From: Hypomesus transpacificus
Taxonomy: Eukaryota > Chordata > Actinopteri > Osmeriformes > Osmeridae
NCBI RefSeq assembly: GCF_021917145.1
Contig: NC_061072.1
Location: forward strand, 7,937,391 to 8,001,390
Length of the DNA stretch: 64,000 nt
Reading direction: 5' to 3'
Shown here in pieces: positions 27,301 to 37,115 of this stretch (within the stretch, counting starts at the first letter, position 1; the number at the start of each line of letters is the position of its first letter). The notes beneath the pieces are model-generated. The model ran no database searches, was not told the DNA's origin, and saw only the letters and a list, made by a program, of their open reading frames with translations. A program made the translations under genes and the position numbers.

Positions 27301-30300
27301 TACTGGGATAATCCTACATCTGTGTGTTTGCATTGCAGCCAGCTGTTGGTTCCTATGGAAGACAGTTTGCCACCATTAAATCAGGCAAATGGAACAGGAC
27401 CAGTCTGTACAGATTATTCCTCAGAGTAACAAATGCCCGATTTGAAGTATTATCCTGATGCCACAGATGCTATGCCCGCTGTGCACCCATCAGGATCGTG
27501 ATGCAAGAAGCACAGGCACAGGCACAAAGCAGCACAGGCACAAAACCTTTCGGACGAGGCCGACACTGAAGTGATTCAATCCCTAACTTTGATCTTCCTA
27601 ACAAAAGACACAATATACAGCCGTAATGCCAAAAGCCCAAGGTTTGCTTTGATTTGGAAAGATAGCTGTTAAAATTCAAAGTTTAAAAGGCATAGCTGAG
27701 CCTTTAAACCTATTTGGGGGGAGAATTGAACCAAGGGTTGACCCCTCTTAGCAACTTTTTAAAATCTGTTGTCTGCAATCTGCCGCCTTATGTGAGGGGC
27801 AAAGCCAGGTTAATTCCCCAGTGGGGGAAATGCGAGGGAAGAACGCACCCGCAAATGGGCTCAGCGCTGAAATATTGATGGGCCCCGAGAGCCACCAGGT
27901 TGGTAAGGTACCACTTACTGGTAGAAGTCGGCTTTCTTCACGGTCTCCTCGCATCTCTTCAGCGTGCTGCTGTGCTGGTTCTGCAGGGCCTGCAGGTCTG
28001 CCATGGCCTTCATACACTGCAGCTTCAGACGCTCGTAGTCGTGACCCGTTTTGGAGTGGGGCCTGTGTGCCAGAGAGTGCCTGCATCAACATCGATGCCA
28101 CACGGAAAGATGGTCGAACTAAACCGGTCGAATACTATGCGCTTATCTGCTTAAGGGTTGAAGCGTATGAAGAGAGTAGCTTCATTAAAACTGCATGTTC
28201 GCAAAAGCTCTTGTTGTACAGAGTGTTACTTATCTGACTAGACTACAGCACAGTGAGATCTCAGGATCTGGAGTTTATTTTAAAAAGGTGTGGGAACCTC
28301 AGTTGCCGAGAGCCGGTCCCTCCATCCCTGAGAAACTTTGAAGTGCCTGGAACATTGTCTGAGAATAAATGTTTCATTTTGTCAGCATTAAGGGGTCCCT
28401 GCGTGGGCGAGAGGACAGTTACCTGCAGTCGTCGAACGTGGATCCTGGAGAGGAGAGAGCCAGCCTCTTACGCAGCTCATCTCTCTCCCGGGTCACCTGC
28501 CTCAGCTGGAACAACACCGTCTCCATCCTCTCGCTTGGCTGACGGTTCTCCGTGCTGGCGGGCGGCGGGGACGAGGCTTGGCCAGGCGTACCTGCGGGTG
28601 TTAGCATGTCACTGATGGCAAAGGTTTGGCTACGGACTTTGAGGTCGGTACAGAAACACTCGAGGCAAAGTTGATCAATTGCACCTGTCCACTGTAGTAC
28701 TTAATTGCTTAAACCAGAACAATGCCTGATAGAATGTACTCTAATGGGAATGAAAAAGAAAAGAAATAAATAAAAATAATGTTGACAGTGCATTGTAAGT
28801 CCTGAGATGCTGAATCAATACTTTTTTCATTCTACACATCGAAACAGTGTAGCAAAGAGGCTCCATGAATCATCAGTTTAAGACTGTAGCTGCAATGTTT
28901 TTTTTCTGGGCCACCGCGCCATCCCTTCCCCCCCTCCGAGGGTAACAATAGAGTCCTGCTCTGGGGGGGGGGGGGGGCTTAATCCTTTCACATCTGTGTA
29001 ATCACTTGCATGTGCTCTGAGTCTAAACACTGAGAGAAAAATAAATAAAGTAACAGCAGAAATATCAAGACAGGAAGATGTACAGCCCACACAGAGGAGC
29101 GGCAGCAGCAGTAAATGTATTCAGCTTGTTCTTGGAGGGGATGAGTCCATGCTCTCACCACGAGCCCCAGCCTCACCTAAACTGCTGAGAGAGCTGCTAC
29201 TTTCAGAGTCAGACGGCATTGTGGACAAGACGCTGTAAGTGGAACCTGAGAAGGAAAAACAAACATTTATGTCAGTATGGGCAAGAGAACATTTAGACTG
29301 CTAAACACTAAAAATGGCTTGAGGCGTTCCATAACTAACATACAGTAAGTGGCACTCGAAATATAATTTGACAAAACATGATGTGTGTGCCTTGGTGTCT
29401 TCATGGTTGGGTTTAGTGGGTTGTTGCACAGATTAGTTAGAGAACTAAACTTCAGATGACAGCCTGTGGGTCTTACAGAAGAGTATGGCTAATTGTCACA
29501 GGGAGCCTTATGAGGCAGGCTAAACAAGGGCTGGTGAACACTGGGGCCCTACAGAGCCTCAGAGCTGCTTCTTTCATCTCCTCTGACACACAGGAGAACA
29601 ATCCCCTCTCTTCAGTCAATGCAGGGACTTTCCCTTTGGTGATTCAGAATTTACCTCAGGGGGAGAAAAAAAAAACACTTTGGGTTATGAGCTTACTGTA
29701 TCTATATGAAACCAGATTTCTTTGAACGTTATAAAAAAGCAGCCTATTGTGGAGATGGTTTGGGTTTGTGGTCCAGAAGCGCTTCCCCCATTTGATCCAA
29801 TTACATTAAGTGAACTCGATGGCCTCGTTCTCACGTTAGGTTCTAGAATTGTGCAGTGAGAATCCAACCACTACTGGCTACATTAAGCAAATGTCTCTGT
29901 CATCTAAAAACCACAAACATCCATAACCACTCCTCCCGTTCATTAACCTCCCAACTCGGCTCCGGGAGGAACAGCTGATAGAACAGTTATGTCAGCAACT
30001 TTCACCTCTGATGTAAGGTCTACAACTCAAGTAAAAGAAGAAGCGTGACAAACGATTCTATTTACCCACATCCCGGCCCACTAAATCAATCCCTCTCTGG
30101 CAACGCTCCCACTAGCTGAGGGAGACTGGTTTGATTAAAACTGGAGAGAGAGCCAGCTTCCATGGCTCGCCCCTCTTTTTTCCCAGCGGAGGACTGAAAG
30201 AAAGAGTGATGTGCCTTAGGAGTAGTGTCATCCCCTGGATCAAGCAGCCTTTGTTCGTCCTAGCTTAAGTTTCCCATGAGTCTGTTTGGGGAAAGAGTGT

Positions 30301-33300
30301 CACAATGGCCAAGGTTCACTGTGGAATTGCTCAGTCACTTTCTGCTTCTTGGAAGTCATGTGACCCTGACTTCACTGGAGCTCAGCACAGGGATTGTTCA
30401 TATCTTATGAGGGGTGACTACATTGCGTCGACAGTAAATCATTCAAAAACCTATGTTCAGGTGAACTGACCCGACATGTCAATGGGTGTTAGTGGCCAAG
30501 AGTGATCGCAAGCTTTTGGTCAAAGCTGCATCAATGCAAACTGCAGGGCAAAACAAATGGTTGTTGGGTACATATGGTTTGTTATTCAAACATGTACACC
30601 AGAGTTAAGACAGTGTGGCAAAAATAGCCCTAACAGTTGGTATTAGGAAAACACTATTAAACACGCAACAACCCTATCCAAAAACGTCAACAAAGTTCCA
30701 CTCTGCATGACTCAAAGATATTTCAAGTGAGGCAGAAAACCAGGGTAGCATGCCATGAGAGAGCCATCACTATATGCTTCCAAGTCATTTAGTTCTCCTC
30801 AGGAATCACTAGGGACATTCTGTAGTCAGAAGCTTACAGCTGGCAGGCCCTGGAGCAAGAGTTATAGGAGAGCGTCTCTGTTAATTCACCATACAAGACC
30901 CACAGGCTACTAAACACCCCGAAGTAAAAAAAAAAATAATAGATAACTTATTCTACATTTAGTCATTTAGCAGAATGTATGGTACGTCTTATGACGAACA
31001 TTTCCACTGGGATGCATTTCTCTTGCCCCAAAATCTGAATAAAGACAAAACTCTCAATAGGGCAGTGCTTAAACATCCTCTCATAGACGAGTGATAGTCA
31101 CAGCTCAGATGTGTTCACTTCCACCACATCTGGCCCTTCTTACCAGGGAGATCTGGAGAGATAGATCCTCCGGGGTCAAGGTTCACCATGGAGTCTACAG
31201 AAAATCCAGCATGAGCTGCTGATTTGGCATGTTGGTGGACAGCAACAAGCCACTGTTGTCCCGGAACTGGCCCTGCTTTAGTGCACTGGAGGAACCAGTC
31301 TGGGCAGGGGCGCTAGTCATTGTGACTGGCAACTAACTGGCTGGTGGCGGAAAGCACACCATTTCTAATGAACTTACACATCTCTCTTTCACTCATATAA
31401 AAATCAATAAATACTCTACATAAAACAAAAACACAATGCTAACTCTTCCCTTTCAAATGCAAATAAAACACAAATATGCCACAACCTGTGCATATAGTGT
31501 ATATATCTCTGTAGCCGTTTTAGGAATATTCACAACAGTCCATGTTAGAAACACTGCAGCAACCTATGATCCAGTAAAGGTAGCAGCCTAATAAACACTT
31601 GAATCGAGACCAACCAGTGAGTCTGGCAATGAATACATTAGCATCATAATAACGACTACAGGAGTATGTTCCCCTGCTTTCACATTTTGCAGTGAGGAAA
31701 ATGTAGGCTAATTTCATGAGGCTCCAAAAGGATACAGATGCGCTTTGCTGAACACAAAGAATTACATCCACACAAGATTATCCAGCACACCCAATAATAC
31801 ATGCCCAATAATACACACCCAAATCAGAATCTGAAAGCAAGTCAGGGAAGAGTAAATAAATGCCAAAATACATACATGGAGGTTGTACCTTTCGAATCAT
31901 TTTGCCATCTTGGTTTCCAGCTACAAAAGAGTTTTTAGGCAAAGTATCACAGCTCAATACCCACAGCAATTACAGTGGTTTTAATAGTACCTTTGTCGTG
32001 ACATTATCTGCCCCATATCACCAACTTATTATTTCCTGTTCTGTACATTTTACTTTGACCTGCTCACTTTGGTGTTACCCCAACTCATTCAAGTCGTAAT
32101 ATTCCCTTCAGAAACAATCCGTGAACAACAGCCATGCTCTGTGACATTTTGTAGCTTATATAAAAGGGTCATAGACATATTAGAGTTCAAGCATCAAGCT
32201 GTATTTCACTCTCTGAAAAATGGTTCAGTGAAGAAGAATACATGCCTTTTAAAGACCCCTATATTAATCAGGGTTGGATAGAATCTTTGATTTACCTTTT
32301 CTATGGAAAACTGCGTGCTCAAATCCATTCATTACAGTAGGCCTAACCTTGTTCCCAGACACTTTCCTTTCACCAAGAGTTGCCTGCTATGAGGCCATGT
32401 TGCCTATGTTCACAACAAATTCTCAGAACTGGTCCAACCTTCGTGTATTTTACCTAAACCAACTAGCTTCCCATATGTTTCACTGTGCTACAGCACCCTA
32501 CAGCATAGCCTAAAGTTGTAGCCTCTTCATTTGACATTGACAAGTATTTAACACATTGTGAGTTATTGATTCCTTCCCTTTTCCAGTAAAAGCATGGCTC
32601 CCCCTACTATAACAACATTGATTGTCTCGGCCATTTAATTCCATTAAATACCCGCCCCAACAGCTAGCCCACTGTGCTTTTAGCGAGAGGATAGGGAACA
32701 AACATAGCAGTGAGAGTGCATAAGGGGTAGTATTAAGTCACATGATGTCACTGCTCCCTCGGTATTATCTTGCCCAAAGGAAAGTTCTGTCCCTCGTGTT
32801 GCCATGCTGTCAGATTCTTTCACCCTACTGTTTATGTGCGGAAAACGACACAATTTATGTCTGAATACGAAGCCATACATGGTTACTGATGTCATGACAA
32901 CTTGATTCATGCGCTTTTCATCTGCTAGTAGCCTAATGAAAAGTATTTTCTGGAGCATGCTTATTATGCTCGCCGTAATCAATCAATTATTTCCATTTAA
33001 GCTCATTAACTATATAATACATTTAAATTGCTGTCTCACCAGATAGTGGGTCCACTGGTACAATGTTCAATAGTAGAGGAGAATTCAGGTGAGGGTGAGT
33101 CTTTTCCAGGGCCGTACAAAGATCTTGGAAATGATCCCTCTCTTTACTTATCAGCATCTTCAAAAGACGGTCCACTTTTTCAGAGTTGGACGTACAGTTA
33201 TGACCCAGTTCGTAGTGCTCCGATTGACTAAGGGTGCCAGATTCGGCCAACACATCTACAACTTTGTTTGCATCTGTTATTGACTCTAGTAAGTTCTGGT

Positions 33301-33337
33301 GGCATTTATCTAACAACTCTTTGTGCTTCGACTCCAT
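8058..33337 (-). CDS. dlg5: Discs large homolog 5, complete gene, 34 coding exons
   Basis: Dlg5 is a MAGUK-type scaffold linked to cell polarity, cell-cell junctions, cadherin trafficking and Hippo and Hedgehog signalling. Joining 34 GT-AG-bounded exons gives 6,042 nt with unbroken phase, 2,013 residues plus stop; the human protein is about 1,919. Exons in transcript order: 33040-33337, 31144-31194, 29177-29245, 28423-28591, 27919-28062, 26800-26983, 24386-24636, 23732-24044, 23338-23568, 21725-21909, 21383-21508, 20915-21047, 20700-20827, 20429-20604, 20160-20263, 19696-19788, 18322-19296, 18111-18237, 17843-17987, 17376-17497, 17164-17250, 16889-17048, 12594-12756, 12316-12449, 12027-12215, 11680-11860, 11436-11584, 10971-11141, 10560-10753, 10198-10335, 9638-9765, 9323-9432, 8350-8459, 8058-8161. 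The start ATG at 33337 has G at -3 and G at +4. Less certain joins are the exon 9 acceptor (next to a TG repeat), the exon 19 acceptor (three AG choices) and the exon 17-18 intron. Teleost paralogue a or b is undetermined. Confidence 0.97.
9969..10158 (-). mobile_element. tRNA-derived SINE copy 2
   Basis: A near full-length copy in reverse orientation in a dlg5 intron. On the plus strand it begins ACATTTAGTCATTTAGCAGA and ends CAGCCATCTGACTCCCT. Tail, B box and A box are all present in reverse complement, and it lies in the sense direction of dlg5 transcription. Confidence 0.9.
10971..11141 (-). CDS. dlg5: dlg5 exon 28: SH3 domain
   Basis: Residues about 1696-1752. It reads RALYERVSEGEGELSFKKD, DILYIEDTLPRGNFGYWMA and WQLDESARKLERGQIPSKY. 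The ALY, KKDD and WMAW features mark a MAGUK SH3. It is followed directly by the HOOK segment and the GK domain, the usual MAGUK arrangement in which SH3 and GK pack on each other. A SINE lies in the intron on its 5' side (11166-11352). Confidence 0.96.
11166..11352 (+). mobile_element. tRNA-derived SINE copy 3
   Basis: It starts GGAGTCAGGTGGCTGAGCGG and ends near CTAAATGTAA. The A box, the B box (AGTTCGATTCCC) and the shared tail are intact. It lies antisense in the dlg5 intron between exons 27 and 28. I could not define a clear target-site duplication. Confidence 0.9.
11436..11860 (-). CDS. dlg5: dlg5 exons 26-27: PDZ4
   Basis: Residues about 1586-1695. Exon 26: VRLKRAGAELGVQICGGNL, YGVYVESLDDDSPAKCPDG and LLPGDLILE. 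Exon 27: YNGVNMKNKTAEEAYLEML, then a connector ending SPGDGFFMR that leads into SH3. ELGVQI takes the place of the GLGF loop. The C-terminal strand is less like human than the rest. Confidence 0.95.
12027..12215 (-). CDS. dlg5: dlg5 exon 25: PDZ3-PDZ4 linker
   Basis: Residues about 1523-1585. It contains a short internal repeat of ATPQ/TTPQ (from a 12-bp DNA repeat at 12155-12190), then STPDNHSTIDSLSEQDEG and TMTPPSRQTTPATSPRSS. The human counterpart has TTTPEHPSVIDPLMEQDEG at the same place. The ATPQ repeat looks like a local slippage expansion. Confidence 0.93.
12316..12756 (-). CDS. dlg5: dlg5 exons 23-24: PDZ3
   Basis: Residues about 1425-1522. Exon 23 reads PYLEEPRNVTVQKGAEPLG, then ISIVSGANGGVFVSKVTCG and SIAHQARLEYGDQLLE; exon 24 continues FNGINLRNANEQQARLVIG and QQCDTITILAQYNPHMFQL. 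PLGI is the carboxylate-binding loop. The intron before exon 23 is about 4.1 kb, the gene's largest, and holds a 732-bp inverted-repeat element and the 2.36-kb minisatellite. A (TG)n tract lies in the intron between these two exons near 12545. Confidence 0.96.
12862..13593. mobile_element. Non-autonomous DNA transposon with terminal inverted repeats
   Basis: The left end GGCCAGTTGCATAAA is matched exactly, inverted, by the right end TTTATGCAACTGGCC. Imperfect inverted similarity continues inwards (AAGACTAGTCTTAG against CTAAGACTAGG). The element is 732 bp, carries no transposase frame and sits in the large dlg5 intron. A further inner pair (TTGCATAAAT near 12951, CTTTATGCAACAG near 13500) suggests nesting or an older internal end. 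No target duplication was clear, so the superfamily (Harbinger or hAT) stays open. Confidence 0.8.
14157..16512. repeat. 28/31-bp minisatellite, about 80 units
   Basis: About 2.36 kb of head-to-tail units AGCACCTATAGAGC plus AGTATGTATAGAGC (28 bp), with 31-bp variants carrying an extra AGC. Each unit is two 14-bp half-units sharing TATAGAGC, so the array arose by duplication of a dimer. Variants cluster: a GGGCAACAGC form is concentrated between about 15,520 and 15,880, and TACAGC forms are scattered. It lies wholly in the largest dlg5 intron and has no coding frame of interest. Confidence 0.97.
16889..19296 (-). CDS. dlg5: dlg5 exons 17-22: Ser/Pro-rich linker between PDZ2 and PDZ3
   Basis: Residues about 886-1424 form a low-complexity linker. 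Exon 17 is the largest (975 nt) and has family landmarks: NSSTQTDIY, GGTWPKVM, SIYKKPKQRKSIFDADTFK and KRYRPKSAP. Exons 18-22 add VMRNPVYTAWSHEINPNTC, CRLSLDLSHK, STNSLPSSARLG, LQFRTERIKIPPNRYPRS and SLSHSECSSP, all with recognisable human counterparts. The open frame runs straight through the proposed 84-nt intron at 18238-18321. Exon 19 has three possible acceptors; the one at 17988 (TTTCAG) keeps phase. Confidence 0.92.
18238..18321 (-). other. dlg5: 84-nt in-frame, stop-free intron of dlg5
   Basis: In the dlg5 sense strand this segment starts CAG|GTAAAAAGG and ends TTTTCTGCCAGCAG, with a good pyrimidine tract, so it reads as a small intron. Its length is 28 codons and it contains no stop in the dlg5 frame. 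Splicing joins LHLPIPIQ to IQNFSNDEQSPEP; retention adds 28 residues (starting VKRRDSTVHPNEV). Nothing in the segment resembles the human linker as I recall it, which favours an intron. Confidence 0.75.
19696..20827 (-). CDS. dlg5: dlg5 exons 13-16: PDZ1 and PDZ2
   Basis: Residues about 719-885 encode two adjacent PDZ domains. PDZ1 (exons 13-14) includes ALGFDVAEG, PGDCGIYVSKVDKGSIAEG and VNDWLLKINDVDLTN. PDZ2 (exons 15-16) includes GIGLESGVFVAGVASGSPA, VGDRVIAINGIALDN and the closing helix and strand ALLRSCRDSLSVSLLK. The domains are separated by a short linker that follows RRRKSLGG. PDZ domains bind C-terminal peptides of membrane partners. Confidence 0.96.
20915..28062 (-). CDS. dlg5: dlg5 exons 5-12: coiled-coil region
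   Basis: Residues about 196-718 are rich in Glu, Lys, Arg, Gln and Leu with heptad spacing, the long coiled coil of Dlg5 used for dimerisation and partner binding. Clear family segments are HDYERLKLQC (exon 5), ASEILNKLYDTAMDKLE (exon 7), EYRLIMSERDQVIMEVDKL (exon 8), AKCRRDWAFQERDKIVAER (exon 10) and ARFRQLMAHNSHDSAIDTD (exon 12). Exon 9 (23338-23568, 77 codons) has the same charged, heptad-like character (RAICEKNELLEKYCHEV). It is phase 0 at both ends, so it could be included or skipped. Exon 6 ends inside a duplicated 53-bp block (see the repeat at 26734). Confidence 0.94.
22741..22956. repeat. 17-bp minisatellite
   Basis: About 12.7 head-to-tail copies of AGGACTGTGAGGCAGAG, with some copies carrying ATTGTG instead of ACTGTG. 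It lies in the dlg5 intron between exons 9 and 10. The C/T variant positions alternate, suggesting spread of paired units. Confidence 0.95.
24333..24382. repeat. (TG)n dinucleotide tract next to a dlg5 splice donor
   Basis: About 25 TG dinucleotides run up to the donor of dlg5 exon 7, read on the opposite strand as CA repeats just after GAG|GTACACAC. Similar TG tracts lie next to exon 10 (21681-21718) and exon 23 (12545-12570). Confidence 0.9.
24986..25438. repeat. 20-bp CCTGCCTCCCTG-type minisatellite
   Basis: About 450 bp of 20-bp units of the type TTCCCTGCCTCCCTGYCTCR with a second flavour TTCCCTGCCTCCCTGGGGTG. The TGTCTCG units form a block of six around 25,145-25,260 and the GGGGTG units a block near 25,310-25,400. 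It lies in the dlg5 intron between exons 6 and 7. Long open frames across it are a by-product of the repeat length. Confidence 0.95.
26734..26845. repeat. dlg5: 53-bp tandem duplication covering a dlg5 splice donor
   Basis: The block that begins CCCTCCCCCCTACCTGCTGG at 26734 is repeated exactly at 26787. Each copy carries the last 41 bases of dlg5 exon 6 and its donor (CAG|GTAGGG on the minus strand). Donors are therefore at 26800 and 26747. Only the one at 26800 keeps frame into exon 7, because 53 is not a multiple of three; the other adds VGGRARGRWPT and then a stop. Confidence 0.95.
28423..33337 (-). CDS. dlg5: dlg5 exons 1-4: CARD-like N terminus and Ser-rich segment
   Basis: Residues 1-195. 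Exon 1 encodes a helical, CARD-like domain beginning MESKHKELLDKCHQNLLES and containing LISKERDHFQDLCTALEKT, which is close to the human N terminus. Exon 2 is a 51-nt exon (DSMVNLDPGGSISPDLP). Exon 3 encodes GSTYSVLSTMPSDSESSSS, nearly identical to human. Exon 4 starts a Pro/Ser spacer and enters the first heptads (QLRQVTRERDELRKRLAL). Exons 1, 2 and 3 all end with one base of the next codon, so exon 2 can be skipped without frameshift. Confidence 0.95.
28592..33039 (-). other. dlg5: dlg5 introns 1-3
   Basis: Introns 31195-33039, 29246-31143 and 28592-29176 hold no further exon that I can support. They contain a G tract at 28964-28977 and a 25-bp SINE tail fragment at 30952-30976 (CTACATTTAGTCATTTAGCAG on the plus strand). 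Open frames such as 31860-32099 have no recognisable product. Confidence 0.6.
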
Positions 33338-33760
33338 CTCAATTCGCTTCGCACAAGACCCGTTGTATGACCACGTCAAGACCCCAAAACTGCAACTACT
33401 AATGGATGGTCACTTTAAAGAGTTCAGTGTCCCCGAAAACGTAGTGCATAGCCAAGTTGAGTCGCTTTTCAACCCAAATTGCAAGAGACACAAGTAGCCA
33501 TATTTGTTGCCCAAGGCTGTTGACTGCACTAAGAAAGAGCAATGCATTTTCCCAGAGTGCTTAAGGTTCAGCGCTTCGTCTTTTTCGAAAATGTTTCGGC
33601 ATATGTCGGAAGGGATCCTCACTGCATTCCCTTAGAAAATAAGGTTTTCCAATCACAAGTTTTTCTTCCCTCATGCTTAAAAGTTAAAACTGTTCAAGAT
33701 CCCTTCTCCAGAACTGCGAACTCCGCCATGGATCCGTAGCGCAGCAGCTGTAGTGTAGTC
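33338..33760 (-). promoter_or_regulatory. dlg5: dlg5 5' UTR and promoter region
   Basis: This is the DNA directly upstream of the dlg5 start codon. No TATA box at a sensible position was found, and the transcription start cannot be fixed. A short upstream open frame (33410-33622, minus) ends before the dlg5 ATG if it is transcribed; its coding meaning is doubtful. Confidence 0.45.
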
Positions 33761-36172
33761 TGCCAATCATATTTTAATACGATGGCCATGTAAGGTAAAA
33801 GTGGGTGGGATCTCCTTCTCAAACGCACCTGGCTTTCCGATTGATTGAAACTTTTATTCCATCACGATGTTGGCCTGAAACACAGTAGAGATACAAAACA
33901 AAACGGCTACAAATGTTACAACACATATTATTGTTCTACTTACCAACGATGCATAAAGCAACCCAAGACTGTTGTTTATAAATGTTTATCGCGTTGCGTA
34001 AGGCCTAAAACATTAAACGTTACATTACTCAAAATATGCTTCGTTCATCGTTTGATCAAAAGATTACAATGATCGCATGCACGAAACAGTTTCTCATCTG
34101 GGTTGTTCTCAGACACATCTGCATGCCTTCTTCTGCTCTAGATAATCCCTCACGTAAGAAGCAGGATACTCTGGAGGCTGAAATCCCATCTGCCAAACTT
34201 GAAGTTCGGTAACGAACCTGACCGAAAGAATGAATATGTAAGATTCGAGAAAAGGAGGTAGCTTTTGAACGTTTTCAGATACTCCAATATCAGCAATATT
34301 TATAGACAGCATTAGACTGTTCGAGATAGATTGCTGTCAAATGTCTAAACTACCCATTCATAAAAACAATTGCTCAATGTCTATATTGTGGTAAAGAATG
34401 TGACCTCAGCACCTACAACATGTATGCATGCTTTTCAGGACTGTTAAGCTTAATTCTGCACACAGTGTGCCCATACATTGCCCTACTTGAGTTTTAAACA
34501 GCTTTAACAATTCAACTGATTATATAACCACTTCGTTTTCCACTTTCTAGCAGTAAAAATCCATATGACTCTGAGCCAAATCTTACTGGAATGCTCTGTA
34601 ATTATGCAAATGCCAAAACAGTGTAACGTACCCACTTATGAATGGAAATTCGATTCTCACCAGTCTTGTCAGTGAGTTAATTGCGTCATGAAAAACTGTT
34701 TCAGACAGACTGAATCACACTCACAGGCAATGCTATGTGTTCATTCTTAAGCATTGTGTATTTTCTAAATTTGCTTCAGATGCCATACCGATGACACACA
34801 GAAACAATTGCATGTGCAAAGCAACACTCAAATGCCTTCTGTCAAATCAGAATGAACCTCTAAAGGTATGTCTCCAAAACATAATCCCTCATGGCTTTTA
34901 AATGTTAAACCAAATGTATGATTGTGTGTATTCTGCACAGTTACTGTAAATCTGATAACGTTCAATCTGATATCTCATTATGTGTGATTCATTTAATCCT
35001 CACTTTATAATTTGCTTAAATGCATTCATGAAGTTTAAAGAGGGATTACACCCATGGCAACCAAATGTCAGTTGGGCACTCGTTCTATGTCAGCTGGCAG
35101 GGAAAATTCCACTTTAATCAAGCTCTATGACTAGATCACACTGGCAGGATATATTACTGTCCATTAGTAGCGTATCAATGCGATAGATTCACTTCCAACT
35201 TGCAAAACATTATAGAAGTCCTCTCCCTTCACACCTCAGGTTCAATATTGTTCATCCCTGCCTCTTTCTTTCAGCCCAAATCTGCTGGGAGGCAACCTGT
35301 CAGCCAATCCATGAAGACAGTTGTGATCTGTTAAGAGAGGGGCGGGGCCCTGGTGGAGGAGGGAGCTAGCAGTGGCCTGTCTGACCCTGACAGTCTCGTC
35401 TCACAGCAGCTCTGATGACGCAACAAGACACTATTGATCAGCATGTCAGCATGTGCACATGCGATCGACAGCTCCCAACTGGAGAACACAGTGACCCCTT
35501 GGTGTATGTGTTTGTGTGTCGGGGGGGGGGGGGGGGGGGGAGAGGGGGGGGGGGGGGGGGGTCTATCCTAGAATACATATTGCTTTCACTTAGTCTGTTT
35601 ATTATTAACCAATCGAGTGTCTTAAAGTGCACAATTTAAAGGTATCAAAATTATTAAAAAGTGATGTTCTTACTGTTGAGTGACAAAATAGAGATCCTTA
35701 TTTGATATTCCATGTTCCTTGTTTTTTGCCCCCAAACATCAGTTATAGAGGCTGTGTTAAAGGGAACATACACCATACCATTTGTTCAAATAAATTAAGC
35801 TAAAAAGTTGATTACCACATTCGTCCCATTCTTTAATCCAAATCACAACACATAGCGAAGGGGAAACGACAGATGGGATATTGCTGGTGAATAAATGTGT
35901 CTCCTCCGTGGAAAACTATTTTTAGCTTCTCCCTCTGCAGGGCCATTTTACCGCTGTGTGGCAATGAACTGTGAAAAACTTTAACATTTTCCCTTTTCAG
36001 ATAAGAGACCAAAACGCACGCACAGAGGAATCACTTATGTAAGGGATACTGTTCCATCTTTCAACTGAAGGTGAGGTGTCTGAAGAACTGTGTGGTTGAC
36101 TTCCTGACTGAATTAATAATCCAGGCCAAACTTGCAATGAAACAGCCTTTGAAATGCAAATAGCCCTTATGT
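33761..36172. other. dlg5-anxa11 intergenic region
   Basis: About 2.4 kb without a supported gene. The most notable sequence is a 41-base run of G broken only by AGA at 35521-35561. The rest is AT-rich and unique to my eye. Confidence 0.6.
35521..35561 (+). repeat. Long poly-G tract
   Basis: Twenty G, AGA, then eighteen G. This has strong potential for G-quadruplex formation and is prone to assembly and sequencing error. Confidence 0.9.
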
Positions 36173-37115
36173 TTTATTTTAGTAGCTAAATTACAGTTTA
36201 TACTGAAGCACATGAACACTGTTCACACAAAAGATCTGTTAGTCATACATTATATTTTTATTGGCACAAGTGACAACTTTATAAGCCTTGTATGTTGCGA
36301 ATAGTATATGGCCACCCCTTTGGCCACCTAATAACCAGCATAATGAACTGCAATGTAGTATTAGTACAAAGACACACTGTAGTACATCTACACCTTTAAA
36401 GATGGTTTAATAAACATGGTTAGATCTAATCCTTAAGTGAACTAAAGTGCCCTCTACTGGCAAGAAACTGTACACCAGTAACAGAAATACAAAACAATTT
36501 TGATAATGACAAGCACCTTTTTTGTCGGGCACAATGCTTCCACAACTATCACCTTCTGGAAATCATAAAAATTGTAAATTAACAATTTGAGAAAGTAATT
36601 TAACAGCAATAACATTGAAAGAGACACGAGCCATATGCTTTTGGTTTTCAGCAATTTGAAAAAGGCAACAGTGAAAGAATATTAGAGAAAACCATCATCC
36701 TAAGAGATTAATTTGCATAGTCAGCAAGATATGTTTAACTGATACATGTACTTCAAAAGACATATTTAGTATTTTCAAATGGTAAACTATATAATCTCAA
36801 CTATTATAATTAACTAATTAAGTTTTCAGTCATATAAAATGATTTGTCTTGAAATACGATTAAACATACTACACACAAAACAGAAGAAGACCACAGTAAC
36901 ATAGACCTGACTAAATACAGCTTAAACCAGGTTAAATTAAAGTCATGTTCTCCTTCAGCAAAGGTCACGGGGTGTGCGTGTGTGTGCTGTTGGCATCTTA
37001 AAATGCAGCATTTGCAAGAGACAATGAGTGGCTAAAATAACTACATGCATAACAGGCAAATATAAGGTCCTGGCACATTCTTCTAATCATGAGGACTACC
37101 AGTACAGTGTCCCTT
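36173..37115 (-). other. anxa11: anxa11 3' UTR with poly(A) signals
   Basis: This follows the anxa11 stop codon (37116-37118) on the minus strand. AATAAA hexamers on that strand occur at 36257-36262 and 36173-36178, read as TTTATT on the plus strand. The cleavage site is a guess. Confidence 0.6.
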
